Below are positions 46,781 through 55,973 of a stretch of DNA of 64,000 nucleotides, in pieces. Where the stretch lies: NCBI GenBank assembly GCA_002753665.1, contig PEAP01000001.1, positions 1 through 64,000 on the forward strand, given 5' to 3'. The notes beneath the pieces are model-generated. The model made no database searches, had not been told where the DNA came from, and worked only from the letters and a program-made list of their open reading frames with translations. The DNA is from Magnetococcales bacterium DC0425bin3. Its GTDB lineage: Bacteria; Pseudomonadota; Magnetococcia; Magnetococcales; DC0425bin3. A program made the translations under genes and the position numbers. Numbering within the stretch: the stretch's first letter is position 1; each line of letters opens with the position of its first letter.

Positions 46781-47201
46781 TGATTTCGTCCTTGGGAAAA
46801 GCCGGGTTCCTTCCGCTCCCTCCTGCTGCCGGACAAACGCCGTCCATGGCTCCCAGTGGAGTGGCCCTGATTGATGGATTCCGACCCGAAAGGCCCCGGT
46901 GAACCTCCCATGGATCGAATCGCAAAAGCCGAGCCAAAGGATGGTCCGGCGTCCTCTCATATATCGTGGAATGGGAGGGATCCCCTCCCTGGCGAGAGAT
47001 CCTAGCGCAATCGCCGCGGCGCTCCAACAACAGAATCATCCGCAGGGAAAAAATTTTTACAACATTATGAATATATTATCCTTTATTCAACGCCCCCCGG
47101 CGCCGGCCGCCGGGATGGCCGGCAGCGCTTTTCACCGGTGGTCCTCTGGCCTAGAATGAGGGGTTCGATGGAACGCACCAGCCGGCAAGGAGTGGCACCC
47201 G
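46781..47201. promoter_or_regulatory. Divergent promoter region of nrdJ and ubiE
   Basis: 421 bases without a gene. A striking AT-rich patch lies at 47049-47090 in otherwise GC-rich sequence. On the minus strand it contains TTGAAT (47085-47090) and CATAAT (47064-47069), a possible though tight promoter for nrdJ. The rest shows no clear riboswitch or NrdR box pair. Confidence 0.35.
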
Positions 47202-47954
47202 ATGGCCGAACCCCACACCACCACCCATTTTGGATTCAAGGAGATCCCCATCGGCGAGAAGGTGCGCCAGGTGGGGCGGATCTTCGACTCGGTAGCCGAG
47301 AATTACGACCTGATGAACGACCTGATGTCGCTGGGCATTCATCGACTGTGGAAGCGCCATGCCATCGGCCGGCTGCGGGTCAGGCCGGGCAGCCACACCC
47401 TGGACGTGGCCGGCGGCACGGGCGATCTGGCCCGGCTGACCCTGGAGCGGATGGGCGGCCGGGGCCGGGTGACCCTCTGCGATATCAACGCCGCCATGCT
47501 GGAAGCCGGCCGGGTCAAACTGGCCGACCAGGGCCTGGTGGCCGGCATCGACTGGGTGCAGGGGAATGCGGAACATCTCCCCTTCCCGGACAATACGTTC
47601 CATGCCGCCACCATCGGGTTCGGCATCCGCAACGTCACCCGGATCGAGACCGCCTTCCGGGAAATGGTGCGGGTGCTGCGCCCCGGAGGACAGCTGCTTT
47701 GCCTGGAATTTTCCCACCTGTCCCTGACGGCCCTGCAACCTCTCTACGACACCTACTCGTTCAAGGTCCTGCCGGAACTGGGCCACTGGGTGGCCAAGGA
47801 CCGGGATGCCTATCAGTACCTGGCCGAATCGATCCGCCGCTTTCCCGACCAGAAAACCCTCTGCGCCCTGCTGGACGGGCTGGGGCTTCACCGGGTGGGA
47901 TACCATAACCTCTCCGCCGGCATCGCCGCGGTGCATACCGGTTTCAAGGTGTGA
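47202..47954 (+). CDS. ubiE: Ubiquinone/menaquinone C-methyltransferase UbiE
   Basis: 250 residues. SAM-dependent C-methylation of demethylated quinone precursors. Family motifs: FDSVAENYDLMNDLMSLGIH near the N-terminus, LDVAGGTGDLA (SAM site), NAEHLPFPDNTFHAATIGFG and RNVTRIETAFREMVRVLRP. The start has an AAGGAG site. It heads the ubiE-ubiJ-ubiB operon, with 3-base and 6-base gaps to the next genes. Confidence 0.96.
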   Translation: MAEPHTTTHFGFKEIPIGEKVRQVGRIFDSVAENYDLMNDLMSLGIHRLWKRHAIGRLRVRPGSHTLDVAGGTGDLARLTLERMGGRGRVTLCDINAAMLEAGRVKLADQGLVAGIDWVQGNAEHLPFPDNTFHAATIGFGIRNVTRIETAFREMVRVLRPGGQLLCLEFSHLSLTALQPLYDTYSFKVLPELGHWVAKDRDAYQYLAESIRRFPDQKTLCALLDGLGLHRVGYHNLSAGIAAVHTGFKV

Positions 47955-47957
47955 CTC

Positions 47958-48638
47958 ATGACCATCTCCTGGTTGCCTTCTCCCCTGAGCCTGCTGCCCC
48001 AGCCGGCCACCGCCGTGGGCCTGGGGGTGGTTCTCAACCTCTTCTTCACGCGCCATCCCGATCTCAAGGTCCGCCTCCGGGAACTGGCCGGCAAGGTCTT
48101 CCGGTTCGAGGTGGAGGATCTGGGCCAGGAGTTCTTCATGACCGTGGATGACGACGGCTCGGTGCGCATCCACACCTATTGCGACGAGGTCCACCACGTC
48201 ACCCTCTCCGGCGCATCCAAGGCGTTCCTGGCCCTGATGTTCAACCGCTCCGATCCGGACTCCCTGTTCTTTTCCCGGGAGCTGAAGATGGCGGGCGAAA
48301 CCGATACCGGGCTGCATTTCAAGAACATTCTCAACAACGTGGACATGGACTGGGAACAGGAGCTGGCCGGATTCGTCGGTCGTCCCATGGCCCGCCTGGT
48401 GGAAAACATGACCCGCCGGGCCTGGGAGGCGGGACAGCGGGGACGGGAGAGGTTGGAAGAGGAGACGGAACGTTGGATGGACGAATCCGGCATCCCGCGC
48501 CGGGCCGACCTGAACGCCTTGCGCGATCAGGTGGCCCAGCTGGAAGGCCGCCTGGACCGGTTGAACCGCGCCTGCACCCGGCTGCACAACAAGCTGGCGG
48601 TGGCCGGTGCCGCCCCGGAGCCGGGAACGGATGGCTGA
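47958..48638 (+). CDS. ubiJ: UbiJ-like SCP2-domain ubiquinone biosynthesis accessory protein
   Basis: 226 residues. An SCP2 lipid-binding domain (about 30-130, VFRFEVEDLGQEFFMTVDDD then VTLSGASKAFLALM) is followed by a helical tail with a coiled coil (QVAQLEGRLDRLNRACTRLH). In E. coli UbiJ holds the hydrophobic intermediates for the Ubi enzyme complex. The call rests on the domain and its position between ubiE and ubiB. Confidence 0.85.
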   Translation: MTISWLPSPLSLLPQPATAVGLGVVLNLFFTRHPDLKVRLRELAGKVFRFEVEDLGQEFFMTVDDDGSVRIHTYCDEVHHVTLSGASKAFLALMFNRSDPDSLFFSRELKMAGETDTGLHFKNILNNVDMDWEQELAGFVGRPMARLVENMTRRAWEAGQRGRERLEEETERWMDESGIPRRADLNALRDQVAQLEGRLDRLNRACTRLHNKLAVAGAAPEPGTDG

Positions 48639-48644
48639 TCCGCC

Positions 48645-50288
48645 ATGCTAGGCACCTTCCGCACCCTGCGGCGGCTGGCTTCCATCGTGGGCATCCTGAT
48701 CCGCTACGACATCGAACCGGTCTCCGAACGCTTCTTCCCCTATCGCCTGCTCACTTGGCTGGCCGGGCTGCGCCCCGCGGTGCGGCGGCTGCGCCACAAT
48801 CACAGTCCCGCGGCCCGCCTGCGGTTGGCCCTGGAAGCGCTGGGCCCCACCTTCGTCAAGTTCGGCCAGGCCCTCTCCACCCGGGTGGATGCCCTGCCTG
48901 AAGACGTGGGCCGGGAAATGAAGAAGCTCCAGGACGCGGTGGCTCCGTTTCCCTTCGAGGAGGTCCGGCGGATCGTGGAGCGGGGCCTGGGAAGAACCCT
49001 GGAGCAGGCCTTTTCCAGTTTCGATCCCAAACCGGTGGCCTCGGCCTCCATCGCCCAGGTGCATCACGCCCTGACCCGGGAGGGCCGGGAAGTGGCCGTG
49101 AAGGTAAAACGGCCCGATATCGATGCCGTGGTCCTCTCCGACATCCGCACCTTGACCTTTCTGGCCGATCTGATCGAGGAGTATCTGCCGGATTGGCGCC
49201 GGTTCAAGGCCCACAAGGTGGTGGAGGAATTCGCCGGCACCATCCGCAACGAGATGAACTTCCAACTGGAAGGCTCCCGGGCCCAGGAATTCCGGGCCAA
49301 CTTCCGCAACGATCCCGAGCTGCATGTGCCCGAGGTCATTTGGCCCCTGTCCAGCCAGAACGTCCTCACCCTGGAGTGGGTCACGGGGATCCCCATCGAC
49401 GAGCTGGCCCGCCACCCGGAACTGCTGCCGGCGGCCACCTCGGTCTCCCGCAACATGGTCGCCGTGTTCTTCAAGCAGGTGTTCCGGGATGGCTATTTCC
49501 ACGCCGACCAACATCCCGGCAACCTGTTGGTGCGGAAGGACGGCACCCTGGTCACCATCGATTTCGGCATCATCGGCCGGGTGAACATGCAGACCCGCCT
49601 GTGGCTGGCGGACATGCTGCGGGGCTTCCTGGACCGGGATTACGAACGGGTGGCCCAGGTCCACCTGGACGCCGGTTACATCCCCCCACACACCGACCTG
49701 GCCGAGTTCCAAGAAGCCTGCCGGCAGATCGGCGAGCCGATCTTCGGCCAGCCCCTCAAGGAAATCTCCATCGCCAAGCTGCTGTCCCAACTGTTCAAGA
49801 CCACCGAGCGGTTCGACATGGAGGTGCAGCCTCAACTCCTGCTGCTGCAAAAGACCATCCTGACCCTGGAAGGCGTGGGGCGGGAAATCAATCCCAATCT
49901 CAACGTCTGGATGCTGGCCGAACCGTTGATCCGGGAATGGATGGTGGAGCATCTGGGTCCCAAGGGCAAACTGCGGGCCGCCGGTCGCGGGGTGGGGGAT
50001 GTGGCCCATGCCACGGGGCTGGTGCCCGACCTGCTGCGCCGGGGGGTGGTGCGTCTCACCCGGGACGACTTTCGGCCCCGGTTGCATCCCGAATCCCTGG
50101 TGCCCCTGGAACGGCGCCTCCAGGCCGGGTTCCGTTCCCAGGCGGCGGCCTTTACCGGCGGGTCGCTGATGATTTCCGCCGCCATTCTGGCCAGCAGCGG
50201 GTTTTCCCTGTGGCTGGTGGGACCCCTGGTGGGGTTGGCCGGGTTGCAGTTCTTCAAGGGGGCTCGGGAGGAGCGTCGTCGATCCTGA
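48645..50288 (+). CDS. ubiB: UbiB atypical kinase/ATPase for ubiquinone biosynthesis
   Basis: 547 residues. The ADCK/UbiB family KxGQ motif is TFVKFGQALSTR, the nucleotide loop is PVASASIAQVHHA, followed by VKVKRPDI and the catalytic FHADQHPGNLLVR and VTIDFGIIG. Two C-terminal membrane helices (about 505-540) anchor it at the inner membrane. It helps extract membrane-bound quinone precursors. The 3' end overlaps the convergent GGDEF gene by 35 bases. Confidence 0.95.
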   Translation: MLGTFRTLRRLASIVGILIRYDIEPVSERFFPYRLLTWLAGLRPAVRRLRHNHSPAARLRLALEALGPTFVKFGQALSTRVDALPEDVGREMKKLQDAVAPFPFEEVRRIVERGLGRTLEQAFSSFDPKPVASASIAQVHHALTREGREVAVKVKRPDIDAVVLSDIRTLTFLADLIEEYLPDWRRFKAHKVVEEFAGTIRNEMNFQLEGSRAQEFRANFRNDPELHVPEVIWPLSSQNVLTLEWVTGIPIDELARHPELLPAATSVSRNMVAVFFKQVFRDGYFHADQHPGNLLVRKDGTLVTIDFGIIGRVNMQTRLWLADMLRGFLDRDYERVAQVHLDAGYIPPHTDLAEFQEACRQIGEPIFGQPLKEISIAKLLSQLFKTTERFDMEVQPQLLLLQKTILTLEGVGREINPNLNVWMLAEPLIREWMVEHLGPKGKLRAAGRGVGDVAHATGLVPDLLRRGVVRLTRDDFRPRLHPESLVPLERRLQAGFRSQAAAFTGGSLMISAAILASSGFSLWLVGPLVGLAGLQFFKGAREERRRS

Positions 50289-51321
50289 TCCGCTCCCCCT
50301 CCAGGTCATCCTCCATGGCGGCGGTGGCCCGACGCACGCCCAGGTAGAGCATGTCGCTTTCGGTCATGCCGGGTCGAAAAGCCACCACGCCGAAGAAGGC
50401 CCACAGCGCCAGGTTGCCCTCCACCAGTCTGAAACGGGTGTGGTCCAGCAGGTAGCGGATTTTCTCCACCTTGCGCACCGCGGCGTGGAGATCGCTGTTG
50501 GGAAAGAGCAGGACGAAGCGGTCGTCCCCGATGCGGGCGAAGAGGTCGCCCTTGTGCAGCTCTCCCCGAATCTGGGTGTTGAGAGACCGCAGCAGTCGGG
50601 CTTCCCGCTTGGGCCCAAGCTTCAGCAGAATGCGGGGCAGCTCCGCCAATATCAGCACCGCCAGGGAAAAGGGGCTCTCCATGTTGGCGGCCCGTTCCAG
50701 CTGGCGACGGAAATGGCCCGAAAAAGCATAGCGGTTGGGCAGGCCGGTATCCGTGTCCATCAACTGCTGGTCACGGGTTTCCGTCAGAATCCGGTCCATC
50801 CGCTTCATGTGTTCCTGGGAGTTGGCCACCGCCGCCCGGCTGATCTCCAGCTTCTTCTGCAGCTCCCGAGTGTGGGTCCGAAAGTCCTCCACCCGGGTCA
50901 ACAGTACTTCCTTCAGGGTGCGGATATGGTCGAGGTTGTCGGTGTTCCGTAGCTGTTGGGCCAATGTTTCCAGCTGGTTGTCCACCTGGCCGATGTCGCC
51001 CAGGGTGGCCCCGAATCCGCCGGCCACTTCCACCATGACTTCCTTGAGGAGTTCGCGTTCCCGACGCCACATGGATCGGGTGAGCTGACCGTGGGAAACG
51101 ATCTTGGCCAGAAAATGTTGAATCTCGGGCCAAGGGGGCTGGCCTTCGCACTTCTGCCGCACCTCCAGATCATCGGCGGTTTCCTGGATCCAGGGTTCGT
51201 CCTCCCCCAGCAACCGCAGGACCGCCATCAGCAGGCCAGGCAGGGCGATGGGCGGCTTCGACCGTGGATCCTCGGCCGGTTCCTCGTCCCGTTGCAGGGG
51301 TGTCTGCGGCTCTTCGCTCAT
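50254..51321 (-). CDS. Degenerate GGDEF-domain protein (first of tandem pair)
   Basis: 355 residues. Long helical and coiled-coil N-terminal part (about 90-190) leads to a GGDEF fold that starts DTDTGLPNRYAFSGHFRRQL. The active-site signature is GDDRF in place of GGDEF (ARIGDDRFVLLFPN), so cyclase activity is doubtful and a regulatory or scaffolding role is likely. The start at 51321 follows GGAAGG. It shares layout with the next gene on the same strand (WLVEA/WIQET segments, then a GGDEF fold), indicating duplication. Confidence 0.8.
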   Translation of the reverse strand: MSEEPQTPLQRDEEPAEDPRSKPPIALPGLLMAVLRLLGEDEPWIQETADDLEVRQKCEGQPPWPEIQHFLAKIVSHGQLTRSMWRRERELLKEVMVEVAGGFGATLGDIGQVDNQLETLAQQLRNTDNLDHIRTLKEVLLTRVEDFRTHTRELQKKLEISRAAVANSQEHMKRMDRILTETRDQQLMDTDTGLPNRYAFSGHFRRQLERAANMESPFSLAVLILAELPRILLKLGPKREARLLRSLNTQIRGELHKGDLFARIGDDRFVLLFPNSDLHAAVRKVEKIRYLLDHTRFRLVEGNLALWAFFGVVAFRPGMTESDMLYLGVRRATAAMEDDLEGERIRIDDAPPEPP

Positions 51322-51346
51322 GGGATAGGACCTTCCGGGGGGAGGA

Positions 51347-52681
51347 TCACGTTTCCCGGTCCGGTGATTCGGCCAAGTGGAAAGCCAGGCCTTCAACCAG
51401 GGTAGCGGCCTGAATCAGGGATTGATGGGCCAGACCCAGCAGGGTCCGTTCGCTGAGCCCGGGCCGGGACATGACACCCCCGAACCGGCCCCGCAGGCTG
51501 ACCAGTTGGCCGCCCAGACGAAAACGCAGGCTCTCCAGCAGCCGGTGAATGCGTCCGGCGATCTCCTCCAGACCGGCGGTGGTGACGGCGGGCAGCAGGA
51601 TGGGAAACAGATCCGGGCCCAGCCGGGCCAGGTAGGCCTGGGGCGGCAGATGTTTGCGGATCCGTTTGCCGAGCAGGGCCGCCACCCGCTGGGCCTCGGC
51701 CATGTCCAAAGCCTCCAGCAGGGGAGTCAGTCCTTCGAGGCGGCAGAACAACAGGCCGAAGGGTTCTCCCAGGTGCGCGGTCCGCTCCCAGTTCCGGGTC
51801 AAATGGGCGGAGAAGGAAAACCGGTTGGGCAGCCCGGTGGCCGGATCCAGCAGATGCTCGTCCCGGGCGTTGCGCAGGGCGTCATCCAACTCCTTGAGCC
51901 GCTGCCGGGCCTGCAGCAACAGCTGGTGGCTGTCGTTCATCTGGGCGGTGACGGAGCGGGCATGGACCTGAAAGGCCTGGGACTCCCGCAACAGCAACTG
52001 CTGCAACTGCCGCAGGTCGGTCAACCGGTCGCTTTGCCGCAGTTGTTCCACGACCCGATCCATCTCGCCATCGACCCGACCCAGCGCCTGCAGGCTGGCG
52101 GACAGGCCACTGGCCAGGATGAGGAGCGTTTCCTTGAGTTCGGTCCGCTCCAGCTTCCAGACCGACCGGGCGATCTCCCCCTGGGTGACGATGCGCCCCA
52201 GCAACCCATGGCAGCCCTCCCAGGGGGGGGGCGAGCCACTGCCTTCCAACCGGGCCAACGCCTCCACCAGCCAGGTTTCCCCCTCCCCCAGCAAGGCCAG
52301 AGCCGCCAACAGCCGCTGGCGAAAGGTCTCGGGCGGTGGCGGCTCGGCCGGGGTGATGGACTGGGCGGCGGGGGGCAGGATCCAGCCGCCGATCTCCTCC
52401 ACCGCGTCGGCGATGGCTTCGATGGTCAAGGGTTTCGGGTCCCGCAGCAGGTGACGCCGCAGGCGATCCACCCGCTCCAGTCGGTCCGGGTCATGCTCCA
52501 GCACCGGTTTGACCAGCTTGTCCACCAGATGGGCCGCGGTCCCGCGGGCGGCGGCCAGTTCCGGCGCGCAGGGCTTCTTGACCATCAATTCCTTGATCAG
52601 TTTCAGGGCCTCGGCCACGTCCGGGGGCTCCTGACGCAGCAGATCGAAAATCCGCTCCAGGGTGGCGGCGGTGTCGAACAT
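51347..52681 (-). CDS. Degenerate GGDEF-domain protein (second of tandem pair)
   Basis: 444 residues, paralogous to the protein encoded at 50254-51321 but with about 90 extra N-terminal residues. Shared elements include the helical block around IVTQGEIARSVWKLER (compare IVSHGQLTRSMWRRER) and the GGDEF opening DPATGLPNRFSFSAHLTRNW. The signature is degraded further to GPDLF (LARLGPDLFPILLP), so it should not make c-di-GMP. It lies 25 bases upstream of its partner and 3 bases after the DUF610 gene. Confidence 0.8.
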   Translation of the reverse strand: MFDTAATLERIFDLLRQEPPDVAEALKLIKELMVKKPCAPELAAARGTAAHLVDKLVKPVLEHDPDRLERVDRLRRHLLRDPKPLTIEAIADAVEEIGGWILPPAAQSITPAEPPPPETFRQRLLAALALLGEGETWLVEALARLEGSGSPPPWEGCHGLLGRIVTQGEIARSVWKLERTELKETLLILASGLSASLQALGRVDGEMDRVVEQLRQSDRLTDLRQLQQLLLRESQAFQVHARSVTAQMNDSHQLLLQARQRLKELDDALRNARDEHLLDPATGLPNRFSFSAHLTRNWERTAHLGEPFGLLFCRLEGLTPLLEALDMAEAQRVAALLGKRIRKHLPPQAYLARLGPDLFPILLPAVTTAGLEEIAGRIHRLLESLRFRLGGQLVSLRGRFGGVMSRPGLSERTLLGLAHQSLIQAATLVEGLAFHLAESPDRET

Positions 52682-52684
52682 GGC

Positions 52685-54070
52685 TCAGCGGGCGGCCCGG
52701 GCCACCACCGGCAGTCGGTCGGGATAGCGGGCCCGAGCCTCCACCGGACCCAAAAGACGGGAGGCGCGCACGATGCGGATGTTGCGGGCTTCAGCCTGGG
52801 GAATCCAACTCTGCAGGGCTTTCAGGGTGGCCGGATAGGGGTGGCCGATGCCGATGGCGCCGCCCTGCTTGTGGGCCACTTTTTCCAGTTGGGCCAGTTG
52901 GTGCAGAATGGCCGATACCTGGGGGTCGTTGTCGATGAACACGTCCCGCCGCGCCCTGGGTACTCCTTGGCGAATGGCCTCGTGATAGGCCACCGTGCGG
53001 GTCGCGGTGCGGCTGTCCACGAAATAGAGCCCCCTGGCCGCCAGGACTTTCATCACCGCGGCCATGGTCGGCTGGTGTACGGTCAGTCGGGATCCCATGT
53101 GGTTGTTGATGCCCACCACCTCCGGGAACGCCGCCAGATTCTTCGTTAGAACCCGCCCGACCTCGCTGGTCTCCATGCCCATCAGCAGGGCGCCGGGACC
53201 CGGATTGATGCGGGGAAAACCCGTGGGTTCCATGGGCTGATGGAGCATCAGCTCCTTGTGGGTGGCGAGCCCCAGTGCCACCACCTGACGGGAACTCTGT
53301 CCTCCGGGCAAAATTGCCAGGGTGATGTCCGCCGGCAGCCGGGCGATGGCGGTGGAGACCGAGCCGTTGAACCCGAGGTCGTCGATGATCACCGCCACCG
53401 GCGCCTGACCGGACGAAGCTGCCGGCTGTGGACCGGTTTGCCGGGCGGCAAGGGCCAAGGGCTGTGTGGTCCCGATCTGAGGGGCCTGGGGGAGTGCCTC
53501 CGGTCCCGACGTATTCCCGACGGCGACCTCGTCGGAGAAATGCTCCTCATAGAGGATTTCCTTGTCGGCGCTGGGAGCATGGCCTGTTTCAGGCTCGACG
53601 CCAACGGATCCGACGGCGGCCAGGGACGCACCGTCTGTCGTCGTTTGTTCCGGGGCCGATGGCGTCTTTTCATTCTGGGGGGCAACCGGAACCGCCGGCA
53701 GAGGGGTATCCATTTCCTGGGAAACACCGGTCGGTCCATCCTGAAGACTGTCCGAAGCGACCGATTGGGTCAGCGGTTCCACGGTGACGGGCAGGATCTG
53801 AGCCGCTGGGGGGGCGAGGGACGAGATCTCCGGCTGGAAAGCCGGCCCCCCGACGCTGGCCAGCGGGGTGGAGGCAGTGAAAACCGGTCGGGCCTGGGCG
53901 GTCCGGCCCATATGCCAGGCTTTCGGCCACAGATAGAAGGCGATGCCCACCCAGGCCAGCAGCAGGACGGCCAGGGTGACATACCCCCGAAGGCCCGGCT
54001 GTTTTGCGCCATCCTGGGCGGCTCCAGTGGATTCCTGGCCGCGTTCCTCGGCGTCAGACGATTTGTCCAA
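52685..54070 (-). CDS. Divergent polysaccharide deacetylase family protein (DUF610/YibQ-like)
   Basis: 461 residues. One membrane helix (about 29-48), a long low-complexity linker, then the catalytic-like domain from about residue 225: PVAVIIDDLGFNGSVSTAI, HKELMLHQPMEP, GINNHMGSRLTVH and GGAIGIGHPYPATLKAL. The D-D, NNHMGS and GIGHPYP motifs are conserved in the family. It is periplasmic and probably involved in peptidoglycan remodelling beside CtpA. The start is TTG at 54070. Confidence 0.82.
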   Translation of the reverse strand: MDKSSDAEERGQESTGAAQDGAKQPGLRGYVTLAVLLLAWVGIAFYLWPKAWHMGRTAQARPVFTASTPLASVGGPAFQPEISSLAPPAAQILPVTVEPLTQSVASDSLQDGPTGVSQEMDTPLPAVPVAPQNEKTPSAPEQTTTDGASLAAVGSVGVEPETGHAPSADKEILYEEHFSDEVAVGNTSGPEALPQAPQIGTTQPLALAARQTGPQPAASSGQAPVAVIIDDLGFNGSVSTAIARLPADITLAILPGGQSSRQVVALGLATHKELMLHQPMEPTGFPRINPGPGALLMGMETSEVGRVLTKNLAAFPEVVGINNHMGSRLTVHQPTMAAVMKVLAARGLYFVDSRTATRTVAYHEAIRQGVPRARRDVFIDNDPQVSAILHQLAQLEKVAHKQGGAIGIGHPYPATLKALQSWIPQAEARNIRIVRASRLLGPVEARARYPDRLPVVARAAR

Positions 54071-54190
54071 TGCAATCCCCGGATTGTTTCCGTGAAATGG
54101 GTTTCGGGGGGGGACATAGCTCCCGCCCCTCTTGGCGCAGCGGGAACGGAAAAAAACCGGGGGTGGGCGGCAGCAGGGGATGGACCGAAC

Positions 54191-54223
54191 CGTGGGGAAC
54201 CGCGTTGCCGGCGGTTCCCCACG
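54191..54223 (-). terminator. 13-bp hairpin between ctpA and the DUF610 gene
   Basis: CGTGGGGAACCGC and GCGGTTCCCCACG pair perfectly around a 7-base loop, just after the ctpA stop (54233). No T-run follows, so it may be an attenuator or mRNA-protecting hairpin. Confidence 0.5.
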
Positions 54224-54232
54224 GGACGTTCC

Positions 54233-55687
54233 TCAGTTGGGAGACTTGGCAGCAGGCGCCGGGGCCTGCAGCCGGTGGGAGAAGACCTGATAGCCGCGCA
54301 GGAGATCCAGGGCCCGCTGCAACTGGTAGTCCTCCTTGCTGTGACCGGTGATCTGGTCCGGCTTCTTGTCTGACTCCTCCCCGTCCTCTTCCCCATCCTC
54401 GACCGGTTCCTTCTCCTCTTGCTTCTCCTGCTCCTCGGGCTCCTGGACCTCGGGCTCCTCGGATTCCACGCCGATTTCAGGGCTTTCCTCATCCACCTCC
54501 CCTGCCCCATCCTCTTCCAGATGTCCCTTGAGATCGCGCTCCTTGGGACGCTGGGCCGGTGTGGGGGGGGCATTGAAGGCCAGATCCTCCACCACCAGAT
54601 CGGGCTCGATGCCCTTGGCCTGGATGGACCGCCCGCCGGGCGTGAAATATTTGGCGGTGGTCAGGCGCAGCCCAGACCCGTCGGGCAAGGGAAAGATGGT
54701 CTGCACCGACCCTTTTCCGAAGGAGGGAGTGCCCATGATGATCGCCCGATGGTGATCCTGGAGCGCCCCCGCGACGATTTCCGAGGCGGAAGCGGATCCA
54801 CCGTTGATCAACACCACCATGGGCAGGCCTTCCACCAGGTCGCCCGGGCCGGCATCGAAGGACATGTCCTTGCCCGGAATGCGCCCCTTGGTATAGACGA
54901 TGCGCCCCTGTTCCATGAAGGCGTCCGCCACCTGGACCGCCTGATCCAGCAACCCGCCCGGATCGTTACGCAAATCCAGTACCAAGCCCTTCAGTCCATC
55001 CTTGCCCACCTCTTTCTTCAATGTTTCAACGGCTTCACCGAGCAGGGGCGAGGTCTGCTGGGTGAACTGGGTGATGCGGACATAGGCGATATTGCCGGGT
55101 TCCAGACGCCATTTGACGTTGCGGACCTTGATCACCGCCCGCACGATGCTGAACTGGAGGGGCTTGAGTTCACCCTTGCGGATGACGGTGAGATTGACCT
55201 TGGTGCCGGCCTTGCCCCGCATCTTCTTGACCGCCTCCATGAGGTCCATGTCCTGGGTACTCTCGTCCTCGATCTTGATGATCAGGTCACCGGCCTTCAT
55301 GCCGGCCCGGAAGGCTGGAGTATCCTCGATGGGCGAGACGACCTTGATGGCCCGGTTGCCACGGGTGATTTCGATCCCCAGCCCGCCGAATTCCCCCCGG
55401 GTTTCATCGGTCATCTCCTTGAAGCTCTCGGGAGGCAGGAAGGAGGAGTGGGGGTCCAGGGTTTTCAGCATGCCGTGGATGGCCCCGTAGAGGACTTTCT
55501 TGTGGTCGATTTCCTCCACATAGTTCTGCTTGATCTGGTCATAGACCTCGGAAAAGACCTTGAGCTTTTCGTAGGTCACCTGGTCCACGGCCAGGGCGTT
55601 GAAGGCGGCCACTTGCAGCACCACCAGAATTGCCAATCCCAGGAAGCCGACCAGATAGCGGCGTCCCCCTCTTGCGAAACCTTTCAT
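54233..55687 (-). CDS. ctpA: Carboxyl-terminal processing protease, S41 family
   Basis: 484 residues. Membrane or signal segment (about 10-30), then a PDZ domain (GLGIEITRGNRAIKVVSPIE, AGMKAGDLIIKIEDES) and the S41 protease core with the catalytic serine in NGGSASASEIVAGAL and lysine in GTPSFGKGSVQTIFPL. It is a periplasmic protease that trims wall-associated proteins. The C-terminal third is a very acidic Glu-rich tail (about 400-465). The start at 55687 follows GGGAGAG. EnvC, usual between gpmI and ctpA, is absent. Confidence 0.93.
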   Translation of the reverse strand: MKGFARGGRRYLVGFLGLAILVVLQVAAFNALAVDQVTYEKLKVFSEVYDQIKQNYVEEIDHKKVLYGAIHGMLKTLDPHSSFLPPESFKEMTDETRGEFGGLGIEITRGNRAIKVVSPIEDTPAFRAGMKAGDLIIKIEDESTQDMDLMEAVKKMRGKAGTKVNLTVIRKGELKPLQFSIVRAVIKVRNVKWRLEPGNIAYVRITQFTQQTSPLLGEAVETLKKEVGKDGLKGLVLDLRNDPGGLLDQAVQVADAFMEQGRIVYTKGRIPGKDMSFDAGPGDLVEGLPMVVLINGGSASASEIVAGALQDHHRAIIMGTPSFGKGSVQTIFPLPDGSGLRLTTAKYFTPGGRSIQAKGIEPDLVVEDLAFNAPPTPAQRPKERDLKGHLEEDGAGEVDEESPEIGVESEEPEVQEPEEQEKQEEKEPVEDGEEDGEESDKKPDQITGHSKEDYQLQRALDLLRGYQVFSHRLQAPAPAAKSPN

Positions 55688-55910
55688 GATCTCTCCCTGC
55701 CCCGTCAGCATTGTGGAATGGCCCGTCCGGGACCGCCTCCAGGGCCGGTGGCGTAGGATCCTGCCCGGCCCGCATTGGGTTATGACGCAAAATAAACCGT
55801 ATTTCAACCAGGTGGATGGACAAACGCGCGAATTTCTGCTCCAGGAGCCTCGATCGGGTTTCTTTCACAGGTCGCGCGCTGGAACCGGGGGGCAAAGGCC
55901 GGAAAGGCTG

Positions 55911-55944
55911 GGCCGGAATCCACCCATCGTGGTGGATTCCGGCC
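55911..55944 (-). terminator. 14-bp hairpin downstream of gpmI
   Basis: GGCCGGAATCCACC / GGTGGATTCCGGCC around a 6-base loop, 30 bases after the gpmI stop. No clear T-run. The remaining gap to ctpA (286 bases in total) shows nothing else recognised. Confidence 0.5.
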
Positions 55945-55973
55945 ATCGGGTTTCCGAAGGGTGATGCCCTGCG

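Noticed and set aside
46781-47201. Cobalamin riboswitch upstream of the B12-dependent nrdJ
   Set aside because: A GGGCCACTCCACTG stretch on the minus strand recalls part of the B12 element, but the conserved core and B12 box could not be placed in order.
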